54,618 bases of DNA, taken from Desulfococcaceae bacterium HSG8 (GTDB lineage: Bacteria; Desulfobacterota; Desulfobacteria; Desulfobacterales; 4be13). The DNA lies in assembly GCA_030378015.1 (NCBI GenBank), contig JAUCGG010000009.1, positions 1-54,618 on the forward strand, given 5' to 3'. Each line of letters opens with the position of its first letter. The first letter of the stretch is position 1. The notes beneath the pieces were generated by a model, which worked only from the letters and a program-made list of their open reading frames with translations, was not told the origin of the DNA and made no database searches. Both the position numbers and the translations under genes were made by a program. Shown here piece after piece: positions 31,737 to 41,071 of the stretch.

Positions 31737-32020
31737 AAAATTTTTTGACCTGCGCGATTACAATTTTCGGCCAAATCCCCGGAAATCGGGATTTCCGACT
31801 TCCCATAATTGCCTGTTGGGTTATTAAATTTCAAGTAGTTAGGGATTTCCCAATAAATAATCTACCCGCGCTGCCCTCGTCTGTCTTAATCTTAATTTTA
31901 CTCTTAATCTTAATCAGGCAGGAGCAAGATTAAGAGCAAGATTAAGAGCAAGAGCAAGATACCGGGTATATTAATTTTGGGGAAATCCCTTACATCTAAC
32001 CGCGCAGGTCAAAATTTTTT
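31737..32020. repeat. Composite inverted-repeat element
   Basis: TTTTTTGACCTGCGCG (31741-31756) is matched by CGCGCAGGTCAAAATTTTTT (32001-32020). Nested inside are GGGATTTCCC/GGGAAATCCC arms and an AAGATTAAGAGC simple repeat near 31880-31965. No gene is present. Confidence 0.65.
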
Positions 32021-32203
32021 AACATTTTTTTTTGCTCTTAATCTTGCCCGTTTTATCTGAGATTAAGAGCCGGTTTCTTCTTGCTAAAAAATTATTGAAC
32101 ATCTACTTAGGGCTTGAGCAAAAATCTCATTGATAATCGGATATAATGAGAAAAGGATTGCAAAAAACAGAAATGCAGAACTTATTTTTTCTCAAATCCT
32201 TAC

Positions 32204-32372
32204 GGGTGCAATTAAAAGTGTCAGGTGAATCCGCCGTTCAGTCCTTGTTCCCAAACTCCGTTTGGGAACGCTATTGCCTGCAAACTCCATTTTAAAATAT
32301 CAGATAGTTGTATATACACAAACAGAGTTTGCCTGCAAGTGTGTTCCCAAACGGAGTTTTGGGAACAAGGTC
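32204..32372. mobile_element. MITE family C, truncated copy
   Basis: Starts GGGTGCAATTAAAAGTGTCAGG like the left end of the element at 45151 and shares its GTTCCCAAACTCCGTTTGGGAAC palindromes. The right terminal repeat is missing. Confidence 0.7.
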
Positions 32373-32410
32373 TTAAATCTTCATAACCTAAAATCACGAG
32401 GTATTATCTT

Positions 32411-33241
32411 ATGAGTATCAAAAAAATTACATCACTGACCGCATTATTATCTTTTGCCGTGCTGGCTTTCACAAGCATCATTCTCTACATTGTTCCCCAA
32501 GGCAGGATCGCTTACTGGGCTGACTGGCATCTGTTCGGACTGACAAAGACCGAATGGGGAGACATTCACATCAGCACGGGCGTTCTGTTTATCATTGCGA
32601 TTGGTTTTCATATCTGGTATAACTGGAAAATGATCCTGGCTTATCTGAAGGACAAAGCCAGGAATCTGAAAATTTTCACAAAGGATTTCAATATTGCCCT
32701 GATTCTCACCGCCGCTTTTGTCCTGGGAACCTATTTCCAGGCCCCGCCGTTTGTCTGGATATCGGATATTAACACTTATCTGAAAGATTCAGCAGCCCGT
32801 GAATACGGAGATCCGCCTTATGGTCATGCAGAGCTTTCCGGCCTGAAGACCTTTATTGGGAAAATGGGGTTTAATCCCAAAGAATGCACAGACCGTCTGA
32901 AAAAGGCAGGAGTCATGGTTGAAAACAGCAGTCAGTCCCTCGCTGAAATTGCCAGACTGAACAACATGTCGCCTCAGCAGGTCTATCTTGCTATGAAACC
33001 GGCAGGGGAAGCAGGCAAAGCAAAAACAATGCCGGACAGTCCGCCAGTCGGCATGGGCAGGCGTTCCATTGCTGATATCTGCCAGGAATACAGCCTGAAC
33101 ATCCCGGCTGTTCTGCGGGGGCTTGCTCAAAACAACATCAGGGCAACAGCAGAAATGAGTATCAGGGAGATTGCTGAACAAAATAATACCGGACCTGCGG
33201 ATATTTATGAGGCAATCAAAAGAGTGAAAAGTAAAAAGTGA
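32411..33241 (+). CDS. DUF4405 membrane protein (cytochrome b-like)
   Basis: A 276-residue protein. Residues 1-120 contain four transmembrane helices with His in GDIHISTGVLFIIAIGFHIWYNW, the DUF4405 pattern related to cytochrome b. After helix 4 comes YGDPPYGHAELSGLKTF and then soluble repeats: SLAEIARLNNMSPQQVYLAM, SIADICQEYSLNIPAVLRGL and SIREIAEQNNTGPADIYEAI, three copies of one small helical unit. The unit looks like a helix-turn-helix-like domain of unknown role. It probably takes part in membrane electron transfer. No strong ribosome binding site apart from ACGAGG. Confidence 0.8.
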   Translation: MSIKKITSLTALLSFAVLAFTSIILYIVPQGRIAYWADWHLFGLTKTEWGDIHISTGVLFIIAIGFHIWYNWKMILAYLKDKARNLKIFTKDFNIALILTAAFVLGTYFQAPPFVWISDINTYLKDSAAREYGDPPYGHAELSGLKTFIGKMGFNPKECTDRLKKAGVMVENSSQSLAEIARLNNMSPQQVYLAMKPAGEAGKAKTMPDSPPVGMGRRSIADICQEYSLNIPAVLRGLAQNNIRATAEMSIREIAEQNNTGPADIYEAIKRVKSKK

Positions 33242-33350
33242 AAACCGAATTTCGGAAGTCAGCGGTGCCCCCGATCTGGATATTGAGCGATATTACACCT
33301 GTAAATTCAGATTATTGTAGCGAATCAAATAACACGGAGAAAAAATATAT

Positions 33351-34904
33351 ATGTGGAGATATCTCACTCTGATCAACAAAAATCTGATCATCGCCATCCC
33401 GGTGATGATGATCCTCGGATTCATTTTCGGCATTACATTTCAGGCAGGGTTTCTGAAAAGCCTGATCATTCCTTTCACATTCCTCATGGTCTATCCCATG
33501 ATGGTCACGCTGAAAATCAAAAAGGTTTTCGAAGGCGGCGACATGAAGGCCCAGGTGCTGACACAGTGCATCAACTTCGGGGTCGTGCCTTTTATCGCGT
33601 TCGGACTCGGAATCCTGTTTTTCAAAGATCAGCCATATATGGCCCTGGGACTGCTCCTGGCAGGGCTTGTGCCCACCAGCGGCATGACCATCTCCTGGAC
33701 AGGATTTGCAAAAGGAAATGTTGAGGCTGCTGTCAAGATGACGGTGATCGGTCTGACATTCGGATCAGTTGCAACTCCTTTTTACGTCAGGTTCCTCATG
33801 GGCGCAGCCATTGAAGTGAATATCCTGGCTGTGATGAAGCAGATTGTCCTGATTGTATTTCTTCCCATGATTGCCGGATATGTTACACAGCAGGGCCTGA
33901 TGAAAAAATACGGAATGAAGGAATTTCAACAGCGATGGGCGCCCCGGTTCCCGGCCATCTCCACTGTCGGCGTCGTGGGCATCGTTTTTATCGCCATAGC
34001 GCTGAAAGCCGAAGGAATTGCGAGTTCGCCGAAAATGATTCTGTACATACTGATACCGCTGTCGCTGATTTACATATTCAATTATATTCTCAGCACGGTA
34101 GCCGGAAAATCTTTGCTGCCCAGGGGAGATGCCATCGCGCTGGTCTATGGTTCGGTCATGCGGAATCTTTCAATCGCCCTTGCCATCGCCATAAATGCTT
34201 TCGGTCCCGAGGGTTCCAGCGCGGCCCTGGTGATTGCCATTGCCTACATCATTCAGGTTCAGTCCGCGGCATGGTATGTGAAATTTACGGAAAGGATATT
34301 CGGAAAGGCTTCCGAAGCTGAACCCTCTGAGCCTCTTGCAAGAGAGATCAATCCTGCTGAAAAAGTGCCTGATGACCCGTTTTTTGTACATGGCGGCACG
34401 ATTGTTCCGGATATCGGAAAAATTCTTTACGTGACGGATCTGTCGAAAACCGCCCGATATGCGGTCCGGTACGCATGCAGTGTCGGAAACAAATATCAGG
34501 CAAAGGTGACGGTGCTTCATGTTGTCCCTGACATGCTTGAGGAGTTCTCCTCGGGCGCGGGTATTGACCTGACCGGACGATTTGGAAAGAAATGGGATGA
34601 ATTTAATGCGAAGAGCATTGACATGGCCAAAGAAACCATACGCGTACGCATTCAGGAGACATCCGCACAGATAACAAAGGAAATTCCCTACTGTCCGCTG
34701 ACACAGGGAGATATCCTTGTGGAAGCGGGAAATCCTGTGAATTGTATCGTATCTGTCGCGGAAAAAGGAGATTATGATCTTGTGATTATGGGAACCCACG
34801 GCCACGGGAAACTGGAAGGCGCCATCGTGGGAAGCGTTGCCGGAGGTGTTATAAGCAGATGTTCCAAGCCTGTGCTTGTGGTGCGTCTTCCTTATGAGAA
34901 ATAA
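33351..34904 (+). CDS. Acr3/SBF-type permease fused to a UspA domain
   Basis: A 517-residue fusion. Residues 1-325 are a ten-helix transporter of the arsenite permease (ACR3)/bile-acid symporter superfamily, with LAGLVPTSGMTISWTGFAKGN and GSVMRNLSIALAIAINAFGPEGS. After a linker (about 326-355) comes a universal stress protein domain (YVTDLSKTARYAVRYAC...VIMGTHGHGKLEGAIVGSVA), with the G-2x-G-9x-G ATP-binding motif. The substrate may be arsenite, sulfur oxyanions or another anion. A degraded partial copy lies at 30978. Confidence 0.9.
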   Translation: MWRYLTLINKNLIIAIPVMMILGFIFGITFQAGFLKSLIIPFTFLMVYPMMVTLKIKKVFEGGDMKAQVLTQCINFGVVPFIAFGLGILFFKDQPYMALGLLLAGLVPTSGMTISWTGFAKGNVEAAVKMTVIGLTFGSVATPFYVRFLMGAAIEVNILAVMKQIVLIVFLPMIAGYVTQQGLMKKYGMKEFQQRWAPRFPAISTVGVVGIVFIAIALKAEGIASSPKMILYILIPLSLIYIFNYILSTVAGKSLLPRGDAIALVYGSVMRNLSIALAIAINAFGPEGSSAALVIAIAYIIQVQSAAWYVKFTERIFGKASEAEPSEPLAREINPAEKVPDDPFFVHGGTIVPDIGKILYVTDLSKTARYAVRYACSVGNKYQAKVTVLHVVPDMLEEFSSGAGIDLTGRFGKKWDEFNAKSIDMAKETIRVRIQETSAQITKEIPYCPLTQGDILVEAGNPVNCIVSVAEKGDYDLVIMGTHGHGKLEGAIVGSVAGGVISRCSKPVLVVRLPYEK

Positions 34905-34921
34905 AAAATGACAACAGGCGG

Positions 34922-34994
34922 AGGAGTGCTGAACTTTCAGTTTAGCCGGGTCCGGCAGCGTAAGACAATGCTAAACTGAAAGTTCAGCACTCCT
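34922..34994. repeat. GGAGTGC hairpin, about 25-bp arms
   Basis: AGGAGTGCTGAACTTTCAG at the left is matched by CTGAAAGTTCAGCACTCCT at the right. The stop of the permease lies just upstream, so it could end transcription, though no T-run follows. Confidence 0.65.
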
Positions 34995-35041
34995 TAAAAA
35001 TGACCAGGTTATTTCTTTAATAATGTCCGGGGTTAAATTCA

Positions 35042-35115
35042 GCGGAGTGCAAAGCTTGCTTTGCGCCTGTCCGAGCAAAAGCCGGGATTCCCTGAAAGCA
35101 AGCTTTGCACTCCGC
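35042..35115. repeat. GGAGTGC hairpin, 21-bp arms
   Basis: GCGGAGTGCAAAGCTTGC (35042 onward) is matched by GCAAGCTTTGCACTCCGC ending at 35115. Same end motif as at 34922 but a different interior. Confidence 0.7.
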
Positions 35116-35257
35116 GTTCGGAAAGTTTCTGTACGGATATTAATTTTGAAACAGAGTACTCAGGGTTTCATTCATCAGAACAATTTTGGTTGCACTCAAA
35201 TGATTATGGGTTATCCGAAGGTAAAGCAAAAATATTTACAAAAAAGGAGGAATTGCT

Positions 35258-36193
35258 ATGGAGATTAATCGCCGGCATTTTCTTAAATTGTCAGGAGCAG
35301 TTGCAGCTACCTCGCTGATTAAGGAGGATAAATCTGCCAGGGCTGCCAAACTGCCCGAAATATCCCCGGACGCTTACGGCTGTCTGGTGGATACAACCGA
35401 GTGTGTGGGATGCCGGAAATGCGAGCAGGCATGCAATGATCGGCACGGCCTTGCCAAACCGGATGAATCCTTTGAGGAGATGACCGTCCTTGAAAGCGAG
35501 AGACGCCCGGATGAGACATCCTACACAGTTGTCAACAAGTATTACCCCGAAAACATTGGTGCTCTCATAAGGCGCAATCGTCCGTCATTTGTGAAGTTCC
35601 AGTGTATGCACTGCAATGATCCGTCCTGCGTTTCGGCCTGTATCGTGGGCGCACTGACCAAACAGCCTGACGGACCCGTGACTTATGACGCGGCCAAGTG
35701 CATAGGCTGCCGTTACTGCATGGTTGCCTGTCCGTTTCAGATCCCGGGGTATGAATACAGCAACCCGCTTACGCCTCAGGTTAGGAAATGCACATTCTGC
35801 TTTAACTATGTCAAAGACGGCGGACTGCCTGCCTGTGCCCAGGTCTGCCCGAGGGAAGTGATGACCTTTGGCCGGCAGTTGGATCTTTTGAAACTGGCCC
35901 GTAAGAAGATGAAGGACAATCCCGGCAAATATGTTGATCATATTTACGGGGAATGTGAAGTCGGCGGAACATCCTGGCTGTATCTCGCGTCCCAGCCGTT
36001 TGAAAACATAGGTTTTCCAAAACTGGGAAAAGAAGCCCCCCCGAGACTGACCGAGGCGATTCAGCACGGTCTGTTCCAGTATTTTGCAGCGCCCGTCGGC
36101 CTGTTTGCGGTCCTCGGCAGCACTATGTGGTTCTCAAACTTTTATAAGAAAGATACTGAAAACAATACATCAGGGAAAGGAGACAAATCATGA
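35258..36193 (+). CDS. Tat-exported 4Fe-4S protein (HybA/HmcB type)
   Basis: A 311-residue protein. A Tat signal with NRRHFLKLSGAVAATS is followed by CVGCRKCEQACN, CMHCNDPSCVSACIVGAL, CIGCRYCMVACPF and CTFCFNYVKDGGLPACAQVCP, the four-cluster pattern of HybA/HmcB-like proteins. A C-terminal helix (FAAPVGLFAVLGSTMWFSNF) anchors it to the membrane. AAAGGAGG precedes ATG 35258. Its stop overlaps the ATG of the NrfD-cytochrome fusion (ATGA). It would shuttle electrons between the haem chain and NrfD. Confidence 0.93.
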   Translation: MEINRRHFLKLSGAVAATSLIKEDKSARAAKLPEISPDAYGCLVDTTECVGCRKCEQACNDRHGLAKPDESFEEMTVLESERRPDETSYTVVNKYYPENIGALIRRNRPSFVKFQCMHCNDPSCVSACIVGALTKQPDGPVTYDAAKCIGCRYCMVACPFQIPGYEYSNPLTPQVRKCTFCFNYVKDGGLPACAQVCPREVMTFGRQLDLLKLARKKMKDNPGKYVDHIYGECEVGGTSWLYLASQPFENIGFPKLGKEAPPRLTEAIQHGLFQYFAAPVGLFAVLGSTMWFSNFYKKDTENNTSGKGDKS

Positions 36194-39100
36194 ATCTGCA
36201 CGAACACGCCGCACCTGTGAAGGAGAAATTCCTGACCCCGGGTGTTATGGTATTGCTTTCTCTGATTGCCGTGGGAGCTGCTTTTGCAGCCGCACGGTTC
36301 ATTTTCGGTATTGCCACGGTTGCCAATCTTAACAATCAGTTCCCGTGGGGGATATGGGTTGCTGTTGATGTGGCTTCGGGAGTGGCCCTGGCAGCCGGAG
36401 GATTTACCACAGGTCTTATCGCGTATGTCCTGAACAGGGAACAGTATCATGCCGTGATCCGTCCCGCGCTTCTCACTGCAATGCTGGGCTACACCTTTGT
36501 GGTATTGGGGCTCCTCATTGATATCGGCAGATACTGGAACATTACCAGCCCGATATTTAATCACAATGGCAATTCGGTTCTTTTTGAAGTAGCCATGTGC
36601 GTAATGATTTACCTGCATGTTCTGTATATCGAATTTATCCCCATAGCGGTGGAGCGTTTCAAGGGGAAAGTAAATCTCCCGGGTCCTCTTGCAGGACTCA
36701 ACAGCCTCATTGAATCTCTTCTCGGCATTGCCGACAGGATTCTCGGCAAAGTGATGTGGTTTTTTATCATCGCCGGTATTGTGCTTTCATGCCTTCACCA
36801 GTCGAGTCTCGGATCACTCATGCTGATTGCACAGTACAAGGTCCATCCCCTGTGGTACACGCCCATCCTGCCGCTTCTGTTCCTGCTTTCCGCGTTTGCC
36901 GCAGGGTATCCCATGGTGATATTTGAATCTATTATTGTGTCCAAGTCATTTGGCCGTGAGCCTGAGATGAATGTGCTTACGCCGCTTGCCAAGTTCATGC
37001 CGGTTCTCATCGGGCTGTACCTGGCTTTCAAACTGGGAGACATGTTTGCCCGGGAAACATATACCTATCTCCTGGACGGCACATATCAGACCAATTCCTT
37101 TCTGGTTGAAGTCATCGTATGTGTCATCCTTCCCTTTGTCCTCCTGCTATTCCCCAAAGTGAGAAAATCGCCGGGATGGCTGTTTTTTGCCTCGGCACTT
37201 TTTGTAATCGGCATCCTGCTGAACCGGATCAACGTCTTTGTGGTCAGCTACACGCCGCCCTATATTATCGAATCTTATTTTCCAGCGGTGGGTGAGATAT
37301 TTATCACAGTGGGACTCGTGGCCACACTTATGCTTGTTTACCGGGTTTTTGTTTTCATCTTCCCGGTGCTGGGTGCGCATCCGGAAAAAATGTCCCCGAT
37401 GGTCCTGGCTTTTTTTGTCCTGGCGGCGGCAATGGCTTTCCATTCTCCTGTAAAAGCGGAGACACTGAAAACCCCCCTGCCTGTTTCCGAACAAGTCATA
37501 CCTTCCGTCACAGACGCTCCCAAACTGCATATACTCGACAGTCCCCTTATAAAGGAATACAGCGACATATATGAACCGGTTCGCTTCATGCACAGCAAAC
37601 ATGCCAATGTGCTCGGAGACTGTGCGATATGTCACCATAAGATGCCTCAGAAAACAGGTGACAGGTATGGAAAACCAGTGACCATGGCGGATCTCAGGCA
37701 GGAAAAAATATTGCCTTCAGACTGCGCGTCCTGCCATGTCAGACCCTTTGAGCCTGAGCATCTCGACATCCCCGGGCTGAAAGGCGCGTATCACCGGCTC
37801 TGCATGGACTGCCACAGGGAAGCAGAGCAGGCTCCTCACCTCCGCGGCCCTGTGATCTATAGCGCCATGGTAAGAGGGCCGGGTGTCCGCACACTTGATA
37901 CCCGCGCGCCCACCGATTGCCTCGCATGTCATCCGAAAAATGTCCCGGATCACAGCAAACTGGTTAAGCTGGAAGGCAAACCTGATGCCTTGGCTGTTAC
38001 CCAAAACTGTCTTTCCTGTCATGAGAATGAGGGAAAGGCAATTCTCAAAACATCTCACTGGAACTGGCATGGCCCGTCACCCTACACAGTGGGGCATGAA
38101 AACCGCATTGACATGGGGAAAGCCACCAATACCATCAACAATTTCTGTATCAGTGTCGCCAGCGGGAACTGGCCCAGATGCACCAGTTGTCACATCGGTT
38201 ACGGGTGGAAGGACAATAGTTTCGATTTCACGGACATGAGTAAAATTGACTGCCTTGTATGTCATGATACCACAAAGACATATAAGAAGGACCCGCCAGG
38301 AGCAGGTTTTCCCAAGGAGAATGTTGACTTGCTGAGGGTTGCCCAAAACGTAGGCAGACCAAGCCGGTCCACATGCGGCATGAACTGCCACTTCATGGGC
38401 GGCGGCGGGGATGCGGTCAAGCATGGCGATATGAATTCCAAGCTCGAGAACCCTGATAAGAGCTGTGATGTCCACATGGGTTCGACTGAAAGCGGCGGTT
38501 TGGATTTCAGGTGTCAGACCTGTCATAAAACCCGCAACCATCTGATCTCCGGGCGCAGTATTTCCATACCTGTGGCAGAGGGGGACCTTTCCTGTGAATA
38601 TTGTCACACAGATACCCCGCATATCGGAACCGGTCTGGTGGATCATCATATGAACAAGCACACAAAACATATCGCATGTCAGACCTGCCACATTCCTCTC
38701 TATTCCAAATGCTCGCCCACCAAGGTTTACTGGGACTGGTCCACTGCGGGAACGAAAAAAGCAAAGAAGATCAAAGGCAAGGATGGGAAGCCTGTCTATA
38801 TGAGGAAGAAGGGAAACTTTGTATGGAAACAGGCGGTAAAACCTGCATACCGCTGGTATAACGGCACTGTAAAACGCTACGTGCTGGGAGATCGTATCAA
38901 TGAGGAGGGGATTACCGAACTGACGCTTCCCATGGGAAGCATTGACGACGCGTCAGCCCGGATCTATCCGTTCAAGACACATTCCGGAAAGCAGATCAGT
39001 GACGCGGTCAACAAATACCTGATCACGCCGCATATCTGGAAAGGGTTCTGGAAACACTGGGACTGGGACAAGGCATCAGCAGACGGTATGAAACTCACGG

Positions 39101-39453
39101 GGCTGGAATACAGCGGAAAATACGAATTTGTGGAAACCAACATGTACTGGGGTCTTACACATGAAGTAGTTCCAAAGGAACAGGCTCTCTCCTGCGTCCA
39201 GTGCCATGCTTCTCTTGCCCAGGCCCCTTACTGCGGGAAATGCCATCAGGAAAGGCCGGGCGTTGATTTCAAGTCGCTGGTTACAAAGAGGGATGAAGAC
39301 GTACAGGCAATGTTTGAAAAGTACGGTGCTGATGAACATAAGGCTTATGGTAATTATATTGATTTCAATGCCCTGGGTTATGACGGAGATCCCATTGAGA
39401 CAGGCGGGGGCAGGTTTACAAAACTGCCCATGCATCTGAAAGCGGAAAATTAG
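36190..39453 (+). CDS. NrfD/HybB membrane subunit fused to 13-haem cytochrome c
   Basis: A 1087-residue triple fusion. Residues 1-400 are a HybB/NrfD quinone-interacting membrane protein. A signal-peptide-like helix (about 402-424, ending HSPVKA) leads into a tetrahaem class III-type region (haem motifs at 478, 512, 538, 577). Then comes a domain like octahaem tetrathionate reductase (OTR): motifs at 607, 664, 688, 729, 775, 802, 830, 1002, 1015, with GYGWKD, CLVCHDT, GGGGDAVKHGD and VYWDWSTAG. Motif 729 is C-G-M-N-C-H, with three residues between the cysteines. No stop or frameshift breaks it. It may link quinol to periplasmic sulfur or nitrogen compounds. Confidence 0.9.
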   Translation: MNLHEHAAPVKEKFLTPGVMVLLSLIAVGAAFAAARFIFGIATVANLNNQFPWGIWVAVDVASGVALAAGGFTTGLIAYVLNREQYHAVIRPALLTAMLGYTFVVLGLLIDIGRYWNITSPIFNHNGNSVLFEVAMCVMIYLHVLYIEFIPIAVERFKGKVNLPGPLAGLNSLIESLLGIADRILGKVMWFFIIAGIVLSCLHQSSLGSLMLIAQYKVHPLWYTPILPLLFLLSAFAAGYPMVIFESIIVSKSFGREPEMNVLTPLAKFMPVLIGLYLAFKLGDMFARETYTYLLDGTYQTNSFLVEVIVCVILPFVLLLFPKVRKSPGWLFFASALFVIGILLNRINVFVVSYTPPYIIESYFPAVGEIFITVGLVATLMLVYRVFVFIFPVLGAHPEKMSPMVLAFFVLAAAMAFHSPVKAETLKTPLPVSEQVIPSVTDAPKLHILDSPLIKEYSDIYEPVRFMHSKHANVLGDCAICHHKMPQKTGDRYGKPVTMADLRQEKILPSDCASCHVRPFEPEHLDIPGLKGAYHRLCMDCHREAEQAPHLRGPVIYSAMVRGPGVRTLDTRAPTDCLACHPKNVPDHSKLVKLEGKPDALAVTQNCLSCHENEGKAILKTSHWNWHGPSPYTVGHENRIDMGKATNTINNFCISVASGNWPRCTSCHIGYGWKDNSFDFTDMSKIDCLVCHDTTKTYKKDPPGAGFPKENVDLLRVAQNVGRPSRSTCGMNCHFMGGGGDAVKHGDMNSKLENPDKSCDVHMGSTESGGLDFRCQTCHKTRNHLISGRSISIPVAEGDLSCEYCHTDTPHIGTGLVDHHMNKHTKHIACQTCHIPLYSKCSPTKVYWDWSTAGTKKAKKIKGKDGKPVYMRKKGNFVWKQAVKPAYRWYNGTVKRYVLGDRINEEGITELTLPMGSIDDASARIYPFKTHSGKQISDAVNKYLITPHIWKGFWKHWDWDKASADGMKLTGLEYSGKYEFVETNMYWGLTHEVVPKEQALSCVQCHASLAQAPYCGKCHQERPGVDFKSLVTKRDEDVQAMFEKYGADEHKAYGNYIDFNALGYDGDPIETGGGRFTKLPMHLKAEN

Positions 39454-39466
39454 GCGGAAGTTTATA

Positions 39467-39659
39467 AAGACCTGCGAGGACTTCGGCGAGCTTTGTCGGC
39501 ATCCTTCATTTGTCAGTTTACACTTTAATGTAGAACGATTTTTCAAATCGTTTTAACAAGTTGAAAAATTGTTCTGCAGCAAGAAAAAGTGTAAACTACT
39601 TTCAGCTTTTATGTAAGGATGCCGCTCTGTCAATTCGTTTTTGAAACCTCGCAGGTCTT
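39467..39659. repeat. AAGACCTGCGAGG palindrome split by a MITE
   Basis: AAGACCTGCGAGG (39467-39479) and CCTCGCAGGTCTT (39647-39659) are the arms of a dispersed palindrome. The MITE copy at 39498-39623 sits inside it, so the MITE arrived later. Confidence 0.7.
39498..39623. mobile_element. MITE family A, copy 2 (inverted)
   Basis: A 126-bp element, reverse complement of the type at 8014. Ends GGCATCCTTCAT and ATGTAAGGATGCC. Flanked by GCTTTGTC (39490-39497) and GCTCTGTC (39624-39631), an 8-bp target duplication with one change. Internal CATTTGTCAGTTTACACTTT and AAAGTGTAAACT are part of the inverted arms. Confidence 0.85.
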
Positions 39660-39699
39660 ATGCAAATCTTATTTAAAAAAGGTGAGAGAAAGGTGAGTT

Positions 39700-41040
39700 A
39701 TGAAATTCCTGATTATCGGCGGCGATGCAGCGGGAATGAGTGCTGCAAGCAGAGCAAAGAGAAATAATCCTGATATGGGGGTCACCGTATTGGAAAAAAC
39801 CGCGGATGTTTCCTACAGTGCCTGCGGGATGCCCTACAATATTGCTGATCCGGGCAGACCGATAGATGACCTGGTTGTGCGGCAGGCAGATGTTTTCAGA
39901 GAGAAGCAGGGGATCAGCGTTCTGACTGGTCATTGTGCTGAATCGCTTGATCCGGCCGGCAGGATCGTCACCGGTGCCTCCTCAGATGGAAAAGCGTTTC
40001 AATTCGCTTATGACAAGCTTTTGATTGCCGCGGGCGGTTCTCCTGTCATACCTGATCTTCCCGGGTTTGATCTCCCGGGTGTCATGGCGTTGAAAAGCCT
40101 GGATGACGGTCGGAAGATCAAGGCATACCTGAAGAACCATCATGTGAAAAAAGCCGTCATCATCGGTATGGGATATATCGGCCTTGAAATGTGTGAGGCG
40201 CTCCGAGCCAGATCAGTGGAAGTGGATATGGTAAAACCGGGCCCGGTGCTTCTGCCGTGGATGGAGCCGGAACTGTCTGATGTGATCAGGGAAGAACTTG
40301 AGTCGAATAATGTCAGACTTCACCCGGGGCATCAGGCAGAGAGAATTGAGGCAGAAAACGGCGGCATGAAGGTGATATGCCCGAATATGTCCCTTGATGC
40401 GGACATGGTTCTGGTTGCTATGGGAATAAAACCGAACAGTGAACTGGCTGCGGGGGCAAATATCGCTCTCAGTGTGAATAATTCCATTGCCGTGGACAGG
40501 AGACTCGGAACCTCTGATGAAAATATATATGCTGCCGGGGACTGTGCGGATGCCTATCACATTGTAACAGGTGAAAAAACATGGATACCCCTGGCGCTGA
40601 GGGCAAACCGGGCCGGCTGGGCCGTTGCAGACAATATATGCGGTAAGGAGGTCGAACTTGCAGGCATTGCAGGTACGGCAGTTTTCAAGGTGTTTGATCT
40701 TGAGGTGGCACGCACGGGTCTTACCATAAAAGAGGCGGTAAAATCCGGTTCTGATCCTGTAAAAGCTGTTATCAGAACCCGTTCACGCGCCCATGCCCAT
40801 CCCGGTTCGACGCCTATCCGGATTCAGATGATCGGCGACAAAGAAACCGGACGGATCTTAGGCGTTCAGATGGTGGGCAGGGAAGGTGTCGCACACCGGA
40901 TCAATGCTGTCGCTGTTGCCCTGCATAACCGGATGACAGTTGAAGCCTTCTCCCAGACCGATCTGGCGTATGCGCCGCCCTTCGGCCCGGTATGGGACCC
41001 CTTGCTGACAGCGGCAAATCAGTTGTTGAAGAAAATGTAG
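39700..41040 (+). CDS. CoA-disulfide reductase/NADH oxidase-like flavoprotein
   Basis: A 446-residue pyridine-nucleotide-disulfide oxidoreductase. FAD motif IIGGDAAGMSAASRA at the start, active-site Cys42 in YSACGMPYNIAD, NAD motif VIIGMGYIGLEMCEAL, and YAAGDCADA. The single Cys42 without a CxxxxC pair is the mark of the CoA-disulfide reductase, persulfide reductase and NADH oxidase group. There is no C-terminal rhodanese. AGGTGAG upstream. It lies between the haem fusion and RACo; a role in CoA-persulfide or polysulfide handling is inferred. Confidence 0.9.
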   Translation: MKFLIIGGDAAGMSAASRAKRNNPDMGVTVLEKTADVSYSACGMPYNIADPGRPIDDLVVRQADVFREKQGISVLTGHCAESLDPAGRIVTGASSDGKAFQFAYDKLLIAAGGSPVIPDLPGFDLPGVMALKSLDDGRKIKAYLKNHHVKKAVIIGMGYIGLEMCEALRARSVEVDMVKPGPVLLPWMEPELSDVIREELESNNVRLHPGHQAERIEAENGGMKVICPNMSLDADMVLVAMGIKPNSELAAGANIALSVNNSIAVDRRLGTSDENIYAAGDCADAYHIVTGEKTWIPLALRANRAGWAVADNICGKEVELAGIAGTAVFKVFDLEVARTGLTIKEAVKSGSDPVKAVIRTRSRAHAHPGSTPIRIQMIGDKETGRILGVQMVGREGVAHRINAVAVALHNRMTVEAFSQTDLAYAPPFGPVWDPLLTAANQLLKKM

Positions 41041-41071
41041 AAAATCCTCAATTCAAAGGAGTTAAACAAAA

